From Faecalibacterium langellae (GTDB taxonomy: Bacteria > Bacillota > Clostridia > Oscillospirales > Ruminococcaceae): DNA of 64,000 nt. Where the stretch lies: assembly GCF_002549775.1 (NCBI RefSeq), contig NZ_NMTR01000004.1, forward strand, positions 186,001 to 250,000, given 5' to 3'. Both the position numbers and the translations under genes were made by a program. The notes below the pieces were generated by a model. The model saw only the letters and a program-made list of their open reading frames with translations. It ran no database searches and was not told the origin of the DNA. Shown in pieces: positions 45,660 to 53,820 of the stretch; the first letter of the stretch is position 1; every line of letters begins with the position of its first letter.

Positions 45660-46943
45660 ATGGCAGCACAAACCAACTTTATCGACATCGCCACGATATG
45701 GCTCCACGCGGGCAAGGGCGGCGATGGCGCGGTGAGCTTTCACCGCGAAAAATTCGTGGCCGCTGGCGGCCCGGACGGCGGCGACGGCGGCCGCGGCGGC
45801 GACATCATCTTTGTGGTGGACGATCACTTGACCACCCTGATGGACTTCCGCTACAAGCGCAAGTATGTGGCCCCGGAGGGCGGCAAGGGCGGCGCAAGCC
45901 TGTGCCACGGCAAGAACGCCGAGAACCTTGTCATCAAGGTGCCGCTGGGCACGGTCATCAAGGACGCCGAGAGCGGCCTTGTCATCGCCGACCTGTCCGA
46001 CCACAACCCGGTCACTATTGCGAAGGGCGGCCGCGGCGGCTATGGCAATGCACATTTTGCCACTCCCACCCGCCAGATCCCCAAGTTTGCAAAGCCCGGT
46101 ATGCCCGGCGAGGACATTCAGGTGACGCTGGAGCTGAAACTGATCGCGGATGTGGGCCTGATCGGCTTCCCCAATGTGGGCAAGTCTACCCTGATCTCTA
46201 CCATCAGCGCGGCCAAGCCCAAAATTGCAAATTACCACTTCACCACCCTGGTGCCCACGCTGGGCGTCGTGTCGGTGGCAGAAGGCGCAAGCTTTGTCTG
46301 TGCCGACATCCCCGGCCTGATCGAGGGTGCCAGCGAGGGCATTGGTCTGGGCCATGACTTCCTGCGCCATGTGGAGCGCTGCCGCCTGCTGCTGCATGTG
46401 GTGGACGTCTCCGGCAGCGAGTGCCGTGAGCCCATCGAGGACTTTGAAAAGATCAACGAGGAACTGGCCAAGTTCAGCCCTGTGCTGGCCGAGCGTCCGC
46501 AGATCGTGGTTGGCAACAAGTGTGATCTGGCTACCGAGGAGCAGATCGAAGCATTCCGCCAGTATGTAGAGGGCAAGGGCCTGACCTTTGTGCCCATCTC
46601 CGCCGCCACCATGCAGGGCGTCAAGGAACTGCCGGGTCTCGTGTACAACCGCCTGAAGGATATCCCGCCGGTGCCGGTGTTCGCGCCCGAGTACAAGAAG
46701 CCCGAACCCAAGGCCAACGACCGCTCTTTCAACATCAAGCGCATGGAAGCCCATGTGTGGAGCGTGGAAGCCCCGTGGCTGGAATACATTCTGGCTGGCA
46801 GCAATGTGGATGACTACGAAAGCCTGCAGTTCTTCCAGCGTCAGCTGGGCGACAGCGGCATTCTGGATGCTCTGGTGGAAAAGGGCGTGCAGGAGAACGA
46901 TACCATCCTCATCGGCGATTACCAGTTCGACTATATCTTCTAA
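45660..46943 (+). CDS. obg: GTPase Obg/CgtA
   Basis: 427 residues in three domains. The N-terminal glycine-rich Obg fold runs to about residue 158 (HAGKGGDGAVSFHREKFV). The G domain follows (LIGFPNVGKSTLIS, DIPGLIEGASEGIGLGHDFLRHVERC, NKCDL). The last 80 residues are the OCT domain (FNIKRMEAHVWSVEAPWLE). Obg assists 50S assembly and stress signalling. AAGGAGGGGC precedes the ATG. It is followed 9 bases later by mrnC. Confidence 0.97.
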   Translation: MAAQTNFIDIATIWLHAGKGGDGAVSFHREKFVAAGGPDGGDGGRGGDIIFVVDDHLTTLMDFRYKRKYVAPEGGKGGASLCHGKNAENLVIKVPLGTVIKDAESGLVIADLSDHNPVTIAKGGRGGYGNAHFATPTRQIPKFAKPGMPGEDIQVTLELKLIADVGLIGFPNVGKSTLISTISAAKPKIANYHFTTLVPTLGVVSVAEGASFVCADIPGLIEGASEGIGLGHDFLRHVERCRLLLHVVDVSGSECREPIEDFEKINEELAKFSPVLAERPQIVVGNKCDLATEEQIEAFRQYVEGKGLTFVPISAATMQGVKELPGLVYNRLKDIPPVPVFAPEYKKPEPKANDRSFNIKRMEAHVWSVEAPWLEYILAGSNVDDYESLQFFQRQLGDSGILDALVEKGVQENDTILIGDYQFDYIF

Positions 46944-46952
46944 GAGGTCACT

Positions 46953-47357
46953 ATGAACGAACTTGAAAAGATCGACCCGCGGGAACTGAGCCCTCTGGCG
47001 CTGGCCTTTGTGGGTGACAGCGTGCTGGAACTGCTGGTGCGTCAGCGTCTGGTGGAGCACCACCGCCTGTCAGCCGGCAGGCTCAACGCGGAAAAGGTCA
47101 AGTACGTCTCGGCCCGGGCACAGTTCCGGGAGGAGCAGTTGCTGGAACCGCTGTTCACCGAGGATGAGCTGGCCGTGTTCAAACGGGGCCGCAACGCCAG
47201 CAAAGCCAGTGTGGCAAAGCATGCTTCCCCGGAGGAATACCGTGCTTCCACCGGCTTCGAATGCCTGCTGGGCTGGCTGTACCTGAACGGTCAGCTGAGC
47301 CGTGTGCACGAGCTGTTTGATACGCTGTGGCAGCAGTTCGACCCCAACGAACGATAA
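46953..47357 (+). CDS. mrnC: Mini-ribonuclease III (MrnC)
   Basis: 134 residues. It is an RNase III catalytic domain without a dsRNA-binding domain. The metal-binding Asp is in ALAFVGDSVLELLVR and the Glu in GFECLLGWLYLNG. Mini-III matures the ends of 23S rRNA on the ribosome in Firmicutes. It is usually found after cysS; here it follows obg by 9 bases. GAGGTCACT is the ribosome-binding region. Confidence 0.93.
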   Translation: MNELEKIDPRELSPLALAFVGDSVLELLVRQRLVEHHRLSAGRLNAEKVKYVSARAQFREEQLLEPLFTEDELAVFKRGRNASKASVAKHASPEEYRASTGFECLLGWLYLNGQLSRVHELFDTLWQQFDPNER

Positions 47358-47363
47358 ACATGC

Positions 47364-47418
47364 GAAAGCCCGCTGCTTTCCGCACTGGAAAACAGTGCCG
47401 GAGGGCAGCGGGCTTTGC
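47364..47418. terminator. Bidirectional terminator after mrnC
   Basis: AAAGCCCGCTGC / GCAGCGGGCTTT arms with an internal loop, between converging mrnC and the small repeat-protein gene. Confidence 0.8.
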
Positions 47419-47474
47419 AATTTGAGAAAGATCAGAGGCTCACGCCTGTGGTCCATCAGGCGCGCAGGGCAGCG

Positions 47475-47681
47475 TTAGCGGCTGTTTTTGGCGTTGCTGG
47501 AACGGTTGCTCGTGGAGTTCTTGGCGCTCTCATCGTCGGCACCCTTGGTGTACTGGTTGGGGTGCTTGTGCTCGTTGGTGGCACTGTTGGTGGTCTGGTT
47601 GCTGGTGCGGTTGGAAGTCTGGTTGGACGTGCGGTTTGAGGTCTGATTCTTGCAGTTGTTGCTGCGGTTTTCGGTTGCCAT
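47475..47681 (-). CDS. Asn/Ser/Thr-rich repeat miniprotein
   Basis: 68 residues. After MATENRSNNCKNQ come tetrapeptide repeats of TSNR and TSNQ (roughly residues 14-30), then a polar charged tail (KGADDESAKNSTSNRSSNAKNSR). It is very hydrophilic, with no hydrophobic core, so it is probably disordered. AAAGGAGAG lies 10 bases before the ATG, a strong translation signal. The opposite-strand ORF is Val/Gly-rich and is a shadow. Unrecognised; a spore-like or surface role would be speculation. Confidence 0.65.
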   Translation of the reverse strand: MATENRSNNCKNQTSNRTSNQTSNRTSNQTTNSATNEHKHPNQYTKGADDESAKNSTSNRSSNAKNSR

Positions 47682-47786
47682 AGTGAATGCTCTCCTTTCG
47701 GTTTTCCGTGCGGGGCGGTGTGCCCCTCACACAGCCTAGTTTGGCCGCAGACGGCGGCTTTATACATCCCACAGGAGGAATGCAGA

Positions 47787-49325
47787 ATGCCTACAGAATA
47801 TTTTGAGCAGCGGGAGCGCGCCCTGCTGGGGGAACGGTTCGATGTGCTGTATGCGGCCCCGCAGGAGACCGCCGAGCGCGGCGTCACCGTGTCGGCACTG
47901 CGCGCTTCGCCGGAGCAGTTTGCACAGAAGGCGGATTTTCCGCTGGAAGCTTCGCCCTTCTGCAAGGCGGCATTCGTGGTGCACCAGCCGGATTTTAAGC
48001 CCGGACGCCACCCCTACCACCACGCGGGCGTGTTCTACTCGCAGGAGCCGTCGGCGTCCTCGGCGGCACCCCTGCTGGGCGTGCAGCCCGGGATGCGTGT
48101 GCTGGACATGTGCGCCGCGCCTGGCGGCAAGAGCAGCCAGCTGGCTGCCGCACTGCAGGGCCGGGGCGTGCTGGTGAGCAACGAATACGTTGCCGCCCGC
48201 GCGGATATCCTGAAAAGCAACCTGGAACGCATGGGCGTGCCCAACGCGGTGGTGCTTAACGAGACGCCCGCCCGCATTGCGGACGCTCTGCCGGAGTTCT
48301 TCGACCGGGTGCTGGTGGATGCGCCCTGTTCCGGTGAGGGCATGTTCCGCAAGGAGCCGGTGGCCCGCACCCAGCATTGTGAAGCACTGGTGAAGCAGTG
48401 TGCCGCGCTGGGGGCCGAGATTTTGGACTGTGCCGCCGCCGTGCTGGCCCCGGGCGGGCAGCTGGTGTATTCCACCTGCACCTTTGCGCCCGAGGAGGAC
48501 GAAGGCCAGGTGGCGGCATTTCTGCAGCGCCACCCGGAGTTCGAGCTGGCCGATGCGCTGGGCAATGTGGACTATACCTTTGGCAGCGAGGGCGAAGCTA
48601 ACCGCACCGGCGGACTGCCGCTGGATGTGAGCAAGGTACGCCGCATCTGGCCCTGTCAGGGCGGTGAGGGCCACTTTATGGCTCGACTTGTGAAGAACGG
48701 CACGCCGCGTGCTCTGCCTGCAGAAGGAGAGTACACCCCGGAAGAACAGCTCTGGCTGGCCGCTGCGGAAGCCGCAGGCAAAAAAGCCAAGGGCAAAGGC
48801 GGCAAGCCTGCCAAGGCTGCGGATGCCCGCAGTGCCCGCCGCGAGAATGCCCGCGCCTGCCGGGAAGCCGTGCGGGGTGCTGGGCGCAGCCGGGAGACGG
48901 CAGCCGAGGCGGTGAGCCCGGCGCAGAGTCTTGCCGCATGGCAGGAATTTGCGAAGGAATATTTCCCGGCGCTGGCAGACCGGCCTGCCGTGGTGCACGG
49001 CGGCGGTGTGCTGCTGCCGGTGCCCTTCCCACAGACGAACCTGCATGTGCTGCGCGCAGGCGTGTTCGTGGGCAGCGTGCAGAAGGGCCGCTTTGTGCCG
49101 GAGCACCACCTATTCACGGCGTTTGGTGCGCTGTGCGTGAACCGCGAGGAGCTGACCCTCAGCGACCCGCGCACCGTGGAGTACCTCTCCGGCCGCGAAG
49201 TGGAAGCCCGCACCGCCGCCGACGGCTGGTGCTGCGTGACGGTGGACGGCTGGACGCTGGGCGGTGGAAAGGTATCCAGCGGACGGGTGAAAAACCACTA
49301 CCCCAAGGCGCTGCGCCTGCTGTAA
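47787..49325 (+). CDS. RsmF-like 16S rRNA cytosine-C5 methyltransferase (NOL1/NOP2/sun family)
   Basis: 512 residues. The SAM-binding domain has DMCAAPGGKSSQLAAAL, DAPCSGEGMFRKEP (PC motif) and YSTCTFAPEEDE (catalytic Cys in the TC motif). The C-terminal half has a Lys/Ala-rich linker (AGKKAKGKGGKPAKA) and a PUA-like domain. It methylates cytosine in 16S rRNA; exact position not determinable. ATG 47787 has AGGAGG 8 bases upstream. An upstream in-frame ATG at 47718 precedes that site and is not used. Confidence 0.92.
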   Translation: MPTEYFEQRERALLGERFDVLYAAPQETAERGVTVSALRASPEQFAQKADFPLEASPFCKAAFVVHQPDFKPGRHPYHHAGVFYSQEPSASSAAPLLGVQPGMRVLDMCAAPGGKSSQLAAALQGRGVLVSNEYVAARADILKSNLERMGVPNAVVLNETPARIADALPEFFDRVLVDAPCSGEGMFRKEPVARTQHCEALVKQCAALGAEILDCAAAVLAPGGQLVYSTCTFAPEEDEGQVAAFLQRHPEFELADALGNVDYTFGSEGEANRTGGLPLDVSKVRRIWPCQGGEGHFMARLVKNGTPRALPAEGEYTPEEQLWLAAAEAAGKKAKGKGGKPAKAADARSARRENARACREAVRGAGRSRETAAEAVSPAQSLAAWQEFAKEYFPALADRPAVVHGGGVLLPVPFPQTNLHVLRAGVFVGSVQKGRFVPEHHLFTAFGALCVNREELTLSDPRTVEYLSGREVEARTAADGWCCVTVDGWTLGGGKVSSGRVKNHYPKALRLL

Positions 49326-49382
49326 ACCGGCAGAAAAAGCGCATTTTTCCGCACGATTCGCCGAAAACCGGGCCGATAAGGC

Positions 49383-49411
49383 TTGAACGCTCTGCCCGGT
49401 TGTGCTACAAT
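49383..49411 (+). promoter_or_regulatory. Sigma-A promoter of yebC
   Basis: TTGAAC, 17-nt spacer, TACAAT, about 95 bases before the start. Confidence 0.75.
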
Positions 49412-49506
49412 AATAGAGTTAGATTTTGTGTGCTGCCACAATGCGGGCGACCACAGCCCGTCTGCCCGCAGGCGGAGATTTGAGAATATACAGGAGGCTC
49501 TTTCCC

Positions 49507-50244
49507 ATGTCTGGACATAGCAAATGGAACAATATTAAGCGCAAGAAGGAAAAGACCGACGGCGCAAAAGCCAAGGTCTTTACCAAGATCGGCCGCGAGA
49601 TCAGCGTTGCCGTGCGTACCGGCGGCCCGAACCCCGCTTCCAACAGCAAGCTGGCTGACCTGATCGCCAAGGCAAAGCGCATGAGCGTGCCCAACGATAA
49701 CATCCAGCGCATCATCAAGAAGGCTGAGGGCGGCGACAAGACCGAGTACGAAGCAATCACCTATGAAGGCTACGGCCCCGGCGGCGTGGCTGTCATGGTG
49801 GAGACCCTGACCGATAACCGCAACCGTACCGCTGCTGACCTGCGCCACTACTTCGACAAGAACGGCGGCAATCTGGGTGCTATGGGCTGCGTGGGCTTCC
49901 TGTTCAGCCAGAAGGGTGTCATTGACATCTCTCTGGAAGATAAGGATGCCGACGAGGCCATGATGGACGCTCTGGACGCCGGTGCTGAGGACTTCGACGC
50001 CAGCGAGGATGCAGCCGAGATCACCACCGATCCCGAGAACTACTCTGCTGTGGTCAAGGCCATGGAGGAGAAGGGCTACGAGATCCTGTCCGACGACCTG
50101 GCCATGGTGCCCATGACCACCACCCGTCTGACCGACCCCGATCAGCTCAAGGCTATGGGCAAGCTGCTGGATGCGCTGGAGGACAATGACGATGTCCAGA
50201 ACGTCTGGCATAGCCTGGAGAACGAGGAAGACCTGCCGGAATAA
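49507..50244 (+). CDS. yebC: YebC/PmpR family protein
   Basis: 245 residues. MSGHSKWNNIKRKKEKTD is the signature start, and YEAITYEGYGPGGVAVMVETLTDNRNRT the conserved core. Long viewed as a transcriptional regulator, the family has more recently been linked to relief of ribosome stalling. ATG 49507 follows an AGGAGG site at 49491-49498. Own promoter and terminator, so monocistronic. Confidence 0.95.
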   Translation: MSGHSKWNNIKRKKEKTDGAKAKVFTKIGREISVAVRTGGPNPASNSKLADLIAKAKRMSVPNDNIQRIIKKAEGGDKTEYEAITYEGYGPGGVAVMVETLTDNRNRTAADLRHYFDKNGGNLGAMGCVGFLFSQKGVIDISLEDKDADEAMMDALDAGAEDFDASEDAAEITTDPENYSAVVKAMEEKGYEILSDDLAMVPMTTTRLTDPDQLKAMGKLLDALEDNDDVQNVWHSLENEEDLPE

Positions 50245-50287
50245 TCGGCTGGGTTATTAACTCTTTGCTCTGAACGAAGACAAAATT

Positions 50288-50330
50288 AAGCCGCTCCTTG
50301 CGCCTGAAAACGCGAAGGGCGGCTTTTTTG
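50288..50330 (+). terminator. Terminator of yebC
   Basis: AAGCCGC(TCCTTGCG) and its complement CGCGAAGGGCGGCTT form an imperfect stem followed by T6. Confidence 0.8.
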
Positions 50331-50334
50331 TATG

Positions 50335-50376
50335 CAAAAATCCCCTGCCGGCAAGGGAAGCACCGGCAGGGGAAAG
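50335..50376 (-). terminator. Terminator of galK-galT
   Basis: TCCCCTGCCGGC / CACCGGCAGGGGA arms; the minus-strand transcript ends in TTTTTG. Confidence 0.85.
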
Positions 50377-50395
50377 GGGAGAAAACGTTCTTTAT

Positions 50396-51895
50396 TTACT
50401 TCACGCTGGCAAGGAAGCGCGCAAAGCCTGCGCGGCCGGCTTCGTCCAGCTTATAGACACCGGCATCAGTGAGCACTTCGGCGAACACATGGCCGATCTC
50501 ATCCTGCAGGATGGGGTGCACATTGTCTGCATTCAGCTCCGGGTGGCGGGCCAGGATGTCCTCGGCCCACGCGGCGTGCTTTTGCAGCTCCTCGGGGTAC
50601 TGGGCAGTGGGGACGCGCTGTACCAGCACATCGGCAAGCTCGGCCATCTCCTTTTTCAGGCGGCTGGGCAGAACGGCCAGGCCCATGACCTCGATGAGGC
50701 CGATGTTCTCCTTTTTGATGTGGTGCAGTTTTGCATGGGGGTGGAACACGCCCAGCGGATGCTCCGGCGTGGTGATGTTGTTGCGCAGCACCAGATCCAG
50801 CTGATACTTGCCATCCCGCATCCGGGCAATGGGGGTGATGGTGTTGTGGGGCTCGCCGTCGGTCTCGGCGAAGATGAAGCAGCTCTCGTCCGAGTAGCCG
50901 CGCCATGCGGTCAGAATTTTATCGGCCAGCTCCACAAGACGGGCATCATCCTCACTTGTCAGGCGGATGCAGCTCATGGGCCAGTGCACGATACCGGCAT
51001 CCACATCCTCAAAACCGGGGAAGACCCACTTCTTCTCGACGGGAGCCTTTGCCATAGCGAATTCATAGTGGCCGCCCTGGAAATGGTCGTGGCTGAGAAT
51101 GCTGCCGCCCACGATGGGCAGGTCGGCGTTGCTGCCCACGAAATAGTGGGGGAACAGGCCCACGAAATCCAGCAGCTTGCGGAAGGTAGCACGCTCGATC
51201 TTCATGGGAGTGTGCTGGTTGTTGAACACGATGCAGTGCTCGTTGTAGTAGACGTAGGGGCTGTACTGCAGGTTCCAAGCGCTGTCGTTGATGGTGAGAG
51301 GGATAATACGGTGATTCTCGCGGGCGGGGTGGTTCATGCGGCCTGCATAGCCTTCGTTCTCGGCGCAGAGCTGGCACTTGGGGTAGGCGCTCTGGGGAGC
51401 CAGTTTGGCGGCGGCAATGGCCTTGGGGTCTTTCTCGGGCTTCGAGAGGTTGATGGTGATATCCAGATCGCCGTAGGGGGTCTTGGTGACCCATTTCAGG
51501 TCGCGTTTGATGCGGTAGCGGCGGATATAATCGGTGTCCTGACTGAATTTATAGAACCAGTCGGTTGCGGCCTGCGGGCCTTCGCTTTCGTAGCGTTCCT
51601 CGAAATTGGCGCGCACGATGCTGGGCCGCGGGGTCAGCACACCCATGAGTTTGGTGTCAAACAGGTCCCGGGCGGTGGAGTTGTCCTCGCACACGCCGCG
51701 GGCAACGGCATCGTCCACCAGCGTTTTCAGGATGCTTTCCAGATCGGTATAGCACACCTCGCTCTCCGGCGCGGTAAAGTCGTCCAGCTGCATGGTCATG
51801 AGCAGCTGGTTGCGGATGTAGATCTCATCATCGGGCAGGATCAGCCCGGTGTCCAGCCCGTAGTTCACGAGCTGCTGGATGGCAGTGGAGATCAC
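50396..51895 (-). CDS. galT: UDP-glucose--hexose-1-phosphate uridylyltransferase (GalT type 2)
   Basis: 499 residues, the longer GalT type found in Firmicutes. The catalytic HxHxQ is seen in GGSILSHDHFQGGHYEF. It exchanges UMP between UDP-glucose and galactose-1-phosphate in the Leloir pathway. It overlaps galK by 4 bases and is cotranscribed after it. No galE or galactose transporter is in the window. A GTG/ATG choice is not in question: the ORF starts with an ATG inside the galK stop. Confidence 0.95.
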   Translation of the reverse strand: MISTAIQQLVNYGLDTGLILPDDEIYIRNQLLMTMQLDDFTAPESEVCYTDLESILKTLVDDAVARGVCEDNSTARDLFDTKLMGVLTPRPSIVRANFEERYESEGPQAATDWFYKFSQDTDYIRRYRIKRDLKWVTKTPYGDLDITINLSKPEKDPKAIAAAKLAPQSAYPKCQLCAENEGYAGRMNHPARENHRIIPLTINDSAWNLQYSPYVYYNEHCIVFNNQHTPMKIERATFRKLLDFVGLFPHYFVGSNADLPIVGGSILSHDHFQGGHYEFAMAKAPVEKKWVFPGFEDVDAGIVHWPMSCIRLTSEDDARLVELADKILTAWRGYSDESCFIFAETDGEPHNTITPIARMRDGKYQLDLVLRNNITTPEHPLGVFHPHAKLHHIKKENIGLIEVMGLAVLPSRLKKEMAELADVLVQRVPTAQYPEELQKHAAWAEDILARHPELNADNVHPILQDEIGHVFAEVLTDAGVYKLDEAGRAGFARFLASVK

Positions 51896-53178
51896 AGCAC
51901 AGCGCCTCCTTCCGGACGGATGCTCAGCACATGGCAGCGGCCCTCGCCGAGGATGGCCTCCATGTGGGCCTTGAAGTCTGCCAGCATTTCCACCGGCACA
52001 AAGGCCTGTGCGGTACCGGCAAAGCCGCCGCCGTGCACGCGCACAGCGCCCTTGCCGTTCAGGTAATGCTTGGCAGCGGCGATGGTCACGCCCATCTCCT
52101 GATGCTCCTTGTATCCGGCAGGGATGACGTTCTGCAGGTATTCCCAGCTGCTGTCGCCGGACTCGGTGACGAGGGAGAGGAAGGTGTCAAAATCGCCCTC
52201 ACGCAGAGCAGCCACCTGCTTTGCCACGCGGTCGTTGTCGGCATAGATGTGGAAGGCGCGCAGCACGGCGCGGTCACCGCACTGCTTGCGGCACTCCGGC
52301 AGCTTTGCGAGGAAGGTGTCAAACGGCACGTCCCGCAGCACTTCGCCGCCGCACACGGCAGCCACCGCGCGGCACTCGGCGGGCACAGCAGCGTACTCGT
52401 CGGTCAGGTCGGCGTGGTCGGCGCAGGAATCCAGGATGCACAGGGCAAGGCCTGCCTTGGAGAAATCCACGGCCACCGGCTCCACATCCGGGTGGGCCGG
52501 ATCGGCAAAATCAATGGTGATGATGTTGCCCACGCTGGAAGCCATCTGATCCATCAGGCCGCAGGGCTTGCCGAAGTAGACGTTCTCAGCCCACTGGCCG
52601 ATCTGTGCGATCTCGATGGGGGAGACCTTTTCGGTCATGAAGCAGTCGTTCAGGATGACGCCGATCAGCACTTCGAACGCCGCCGAGGAAGAAACGCCGC
52701 TGCCCTTGGGCACATTGGAAGCAACGTACACATCCAGACCGGAGAGTGCTGCGCCCCGCTGGCGGAAGGCTTCGCACGCGCCGCGCAGCAGGGAAATGGT
52801 GGTGTTTTCTTCTTCTTTGCGGGCGGCCAGGTCGGCAAGGTCGATGACGCACAGATCATAGCCTTCGCTCTGCACCCGCAGCTGGTTCAGGCTGTTGGGG
52901 GCGGCGGCGGCGATCATATCAATGTTCACGCTGCCGGCCAGTACGCGGCCGTGCTGGTGGTCGGTGTGGTTGCCGCCGATCTCGGTGCGGCCGGGGGCGC
53001 TGTACAGACCGGCCTCGGCATGGGGGCCGAAGGTGGCTTCCAGCCCGTCCAGAACAGCCGTATAGCGGGCGGCCTGTGCGGGCGTTTCTTCCGGCTTACA
53101 GCAGTAAAGCGAAGCCAGACGTGCGGCGTGGGTGCCGCCGGTCAGCTCCTGCTTCCATATGGAAATGGATTTCATCAT
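51892..53178 (-). CDS. galK: Galactokinase
   Basis: 428 residues of the GHMP family. Motif 1 is GRTEIGGNHTDHQHG, a clostridial variant of GRxNxIGEHTDY. Motif 2 is NVPKGSGVSSSAAFE (ATP loop) and motif 3 VHGGGFAGTAQAFVP. It phosphorylates galactose at C1. ATG 53178 has AAAAGGAGG 7 bases upstream; 53175 is an alternative Met. First gene of galKT, divergent from a 49-codon ORF and an AraC-type regulator that may control it. Confidence 0.95.
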   Translation of the reverse strand: MMKSISIWKQELTGGTHAARLASLYCCKPEETPAQAARYTAVLDGLEATFGPHAEAGLYSAPGRTEIGGNHTDHQHGRVLAGSVNIDMIAAAAPNSLNQLRVQSEGYDLCVIDLADLAARKEEENTTISLLRGACEAFRQRGAALSGLDVYVASNVPKGSGVSSSAAFEVLIGVILNDCFMTEKVSPIEIAQIGQWAENVYFGKPCGLMDQMASSVGNIITIDFADPAHPDVEPVAVDFSKAGLALCILDSCADHADLTDEYAAVPAECRAVAAVCGGEVLRDVPFDTFLAKLPECRKQCGDRAVLRAFHIYADNDRVAKQVAALREGDFDTFLSLVTESGDSSWEYLQNVIPAGYKEHQEMGVTIAAAKHYLNGKGAVRVHGGGFAGTAQAFVPVEMLADFKAHMEAILGEGRCHVLSIRPEGGAVL

Positions 53179-53474
53179 AGGATATCCTCCTTTTGAGCGG
53201 GTTCGGGTGGGGTTGCGCTGCGGCACACACAGACAGACCACAGCCTTGTAAGCCTATAATATAAAAATCCACTGCAAAAAACCATGTGTTATTGTTGCAG
53301 CTCAATGAAAAGTTGCAAAAAGGCGAAAATTCGGCAGGCAGAAAGAACCATACGAAAGAAATAAAATATGAAATAAAACAGAAAAAGGATTGTGAAAAAC
53401 GACTGCGAAACGGCAGGCGGGGCACTTGCACTTTGCTGCGGCGCAACATGGAGATTTGCGCTTTCACAGGGCAG
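53179..53474. other. galKT upstream region
   Basis: About 300 bases, mostly AT-rich. The minus strand has TATTAT (53256-53261) with only a poor -35 (TGGTTT) 17 bases away. TTGCAG (53294-53299) and TTGCAA (53313-53318) repeats and TGCAA at 53273-53277 lie just upstream of it, candidate regulator sites. No coding sequence recognised. Confidence 0.4.
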
Positions 53475-53511
53475 CAAAAAAGCGCTGCGCCGGAAAAACC
53501 GGACACAGCGC
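53475..53511 (-). terminator. Terminator after the 49-codon ORF
   Basis: GCGCTGCGCCGG / CCGGACACAGCGC arms with a TTTTT loop on the minus strand, followed by T6. A convincing terminator for a minus-strand transcript. Confidence 0.8.
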
Positions 53512-53538
53512 GGCAAAAATGCGGAAGCACAGGGCGGC

Positions 53539-53688
53539 TCAGCGGGCCAGCAGGGCGCGGCGAAGGTGCGTCAGGTGCTCCAGCATGTCAAGGTAGACAT
53601 CGGCGTAAAGGGGATGATCGGCATAGGTGAGCAGATCGACCAGATTTTCAATGAGCGCATTTACAACAAACAGCTTGACAGACAGCAT
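53539..53688 (-). CDS. Small hypothetical protein (49 residues)
   Basis: An unlisted short ORF with a strong signal: CGGAGGAATTTTTT precedes the ATG at 53688. The product is 49 residues (MLSVKLFVVNALIENLVDLL at the start, then TYADHPLYADVYLDMLEHL and a basic end). It reads as two amphipathic helices rich in Leu, Val, Asp and Tyr. A terminator lies 28 bases past the stop. It is encoded between galKT and the AraC gene on the galKT strand. Unrecognised; could be a small peptide regulator or a membrane-associated peptide. Confidence 0.6.
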   Translation of the reverse strand: MLSVKLFVVNALIENLVDLLTYADHPLYADVYLDMLEHLTHLRRALLAR

Positions 53689-53732
53689 AAAAAATTCCTC
53701 CGAAAAAAGGCGGCGCCGGGGTGGGGCTGGTC

Positions 53733-53761
53733 TTGCAAGAACCTCTTTACAATGCTATTAT
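53733..53761 (+). promoter_or_regulatory. Sigma-A promoter of the AraC regulator gene
   Basis: TTGCAA, 17-nt spacer, TATTAT, about 60 bases before the ATG. A TATAAT on the minus strand overlaps it (53757-53762) and could serve the small ORF. Confidence 0.65.
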
Positions 53762-53820
53762 ATAACCAAAAGAGGAAAGCTGTTAGGAGAAAACATCTCA
53801 ATTAATAGGAGAAAATCGTC

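Noticed and set aside
47415-47639. 74-codon Val/Gly-rich plus-strand ORF
   Set aside because: It is antisense to the Asn/Ser/Thr repeat gene. The repeats in that gene produce the apparent Val/Gly repeats, and no start signal is present.
53392-53805. 137-codon plus-strand ORF before the AraC gene
   Set aside because: It runs across the terminator and the opposite-strand small gene, starts without a ribosome-binding site and has no family features.
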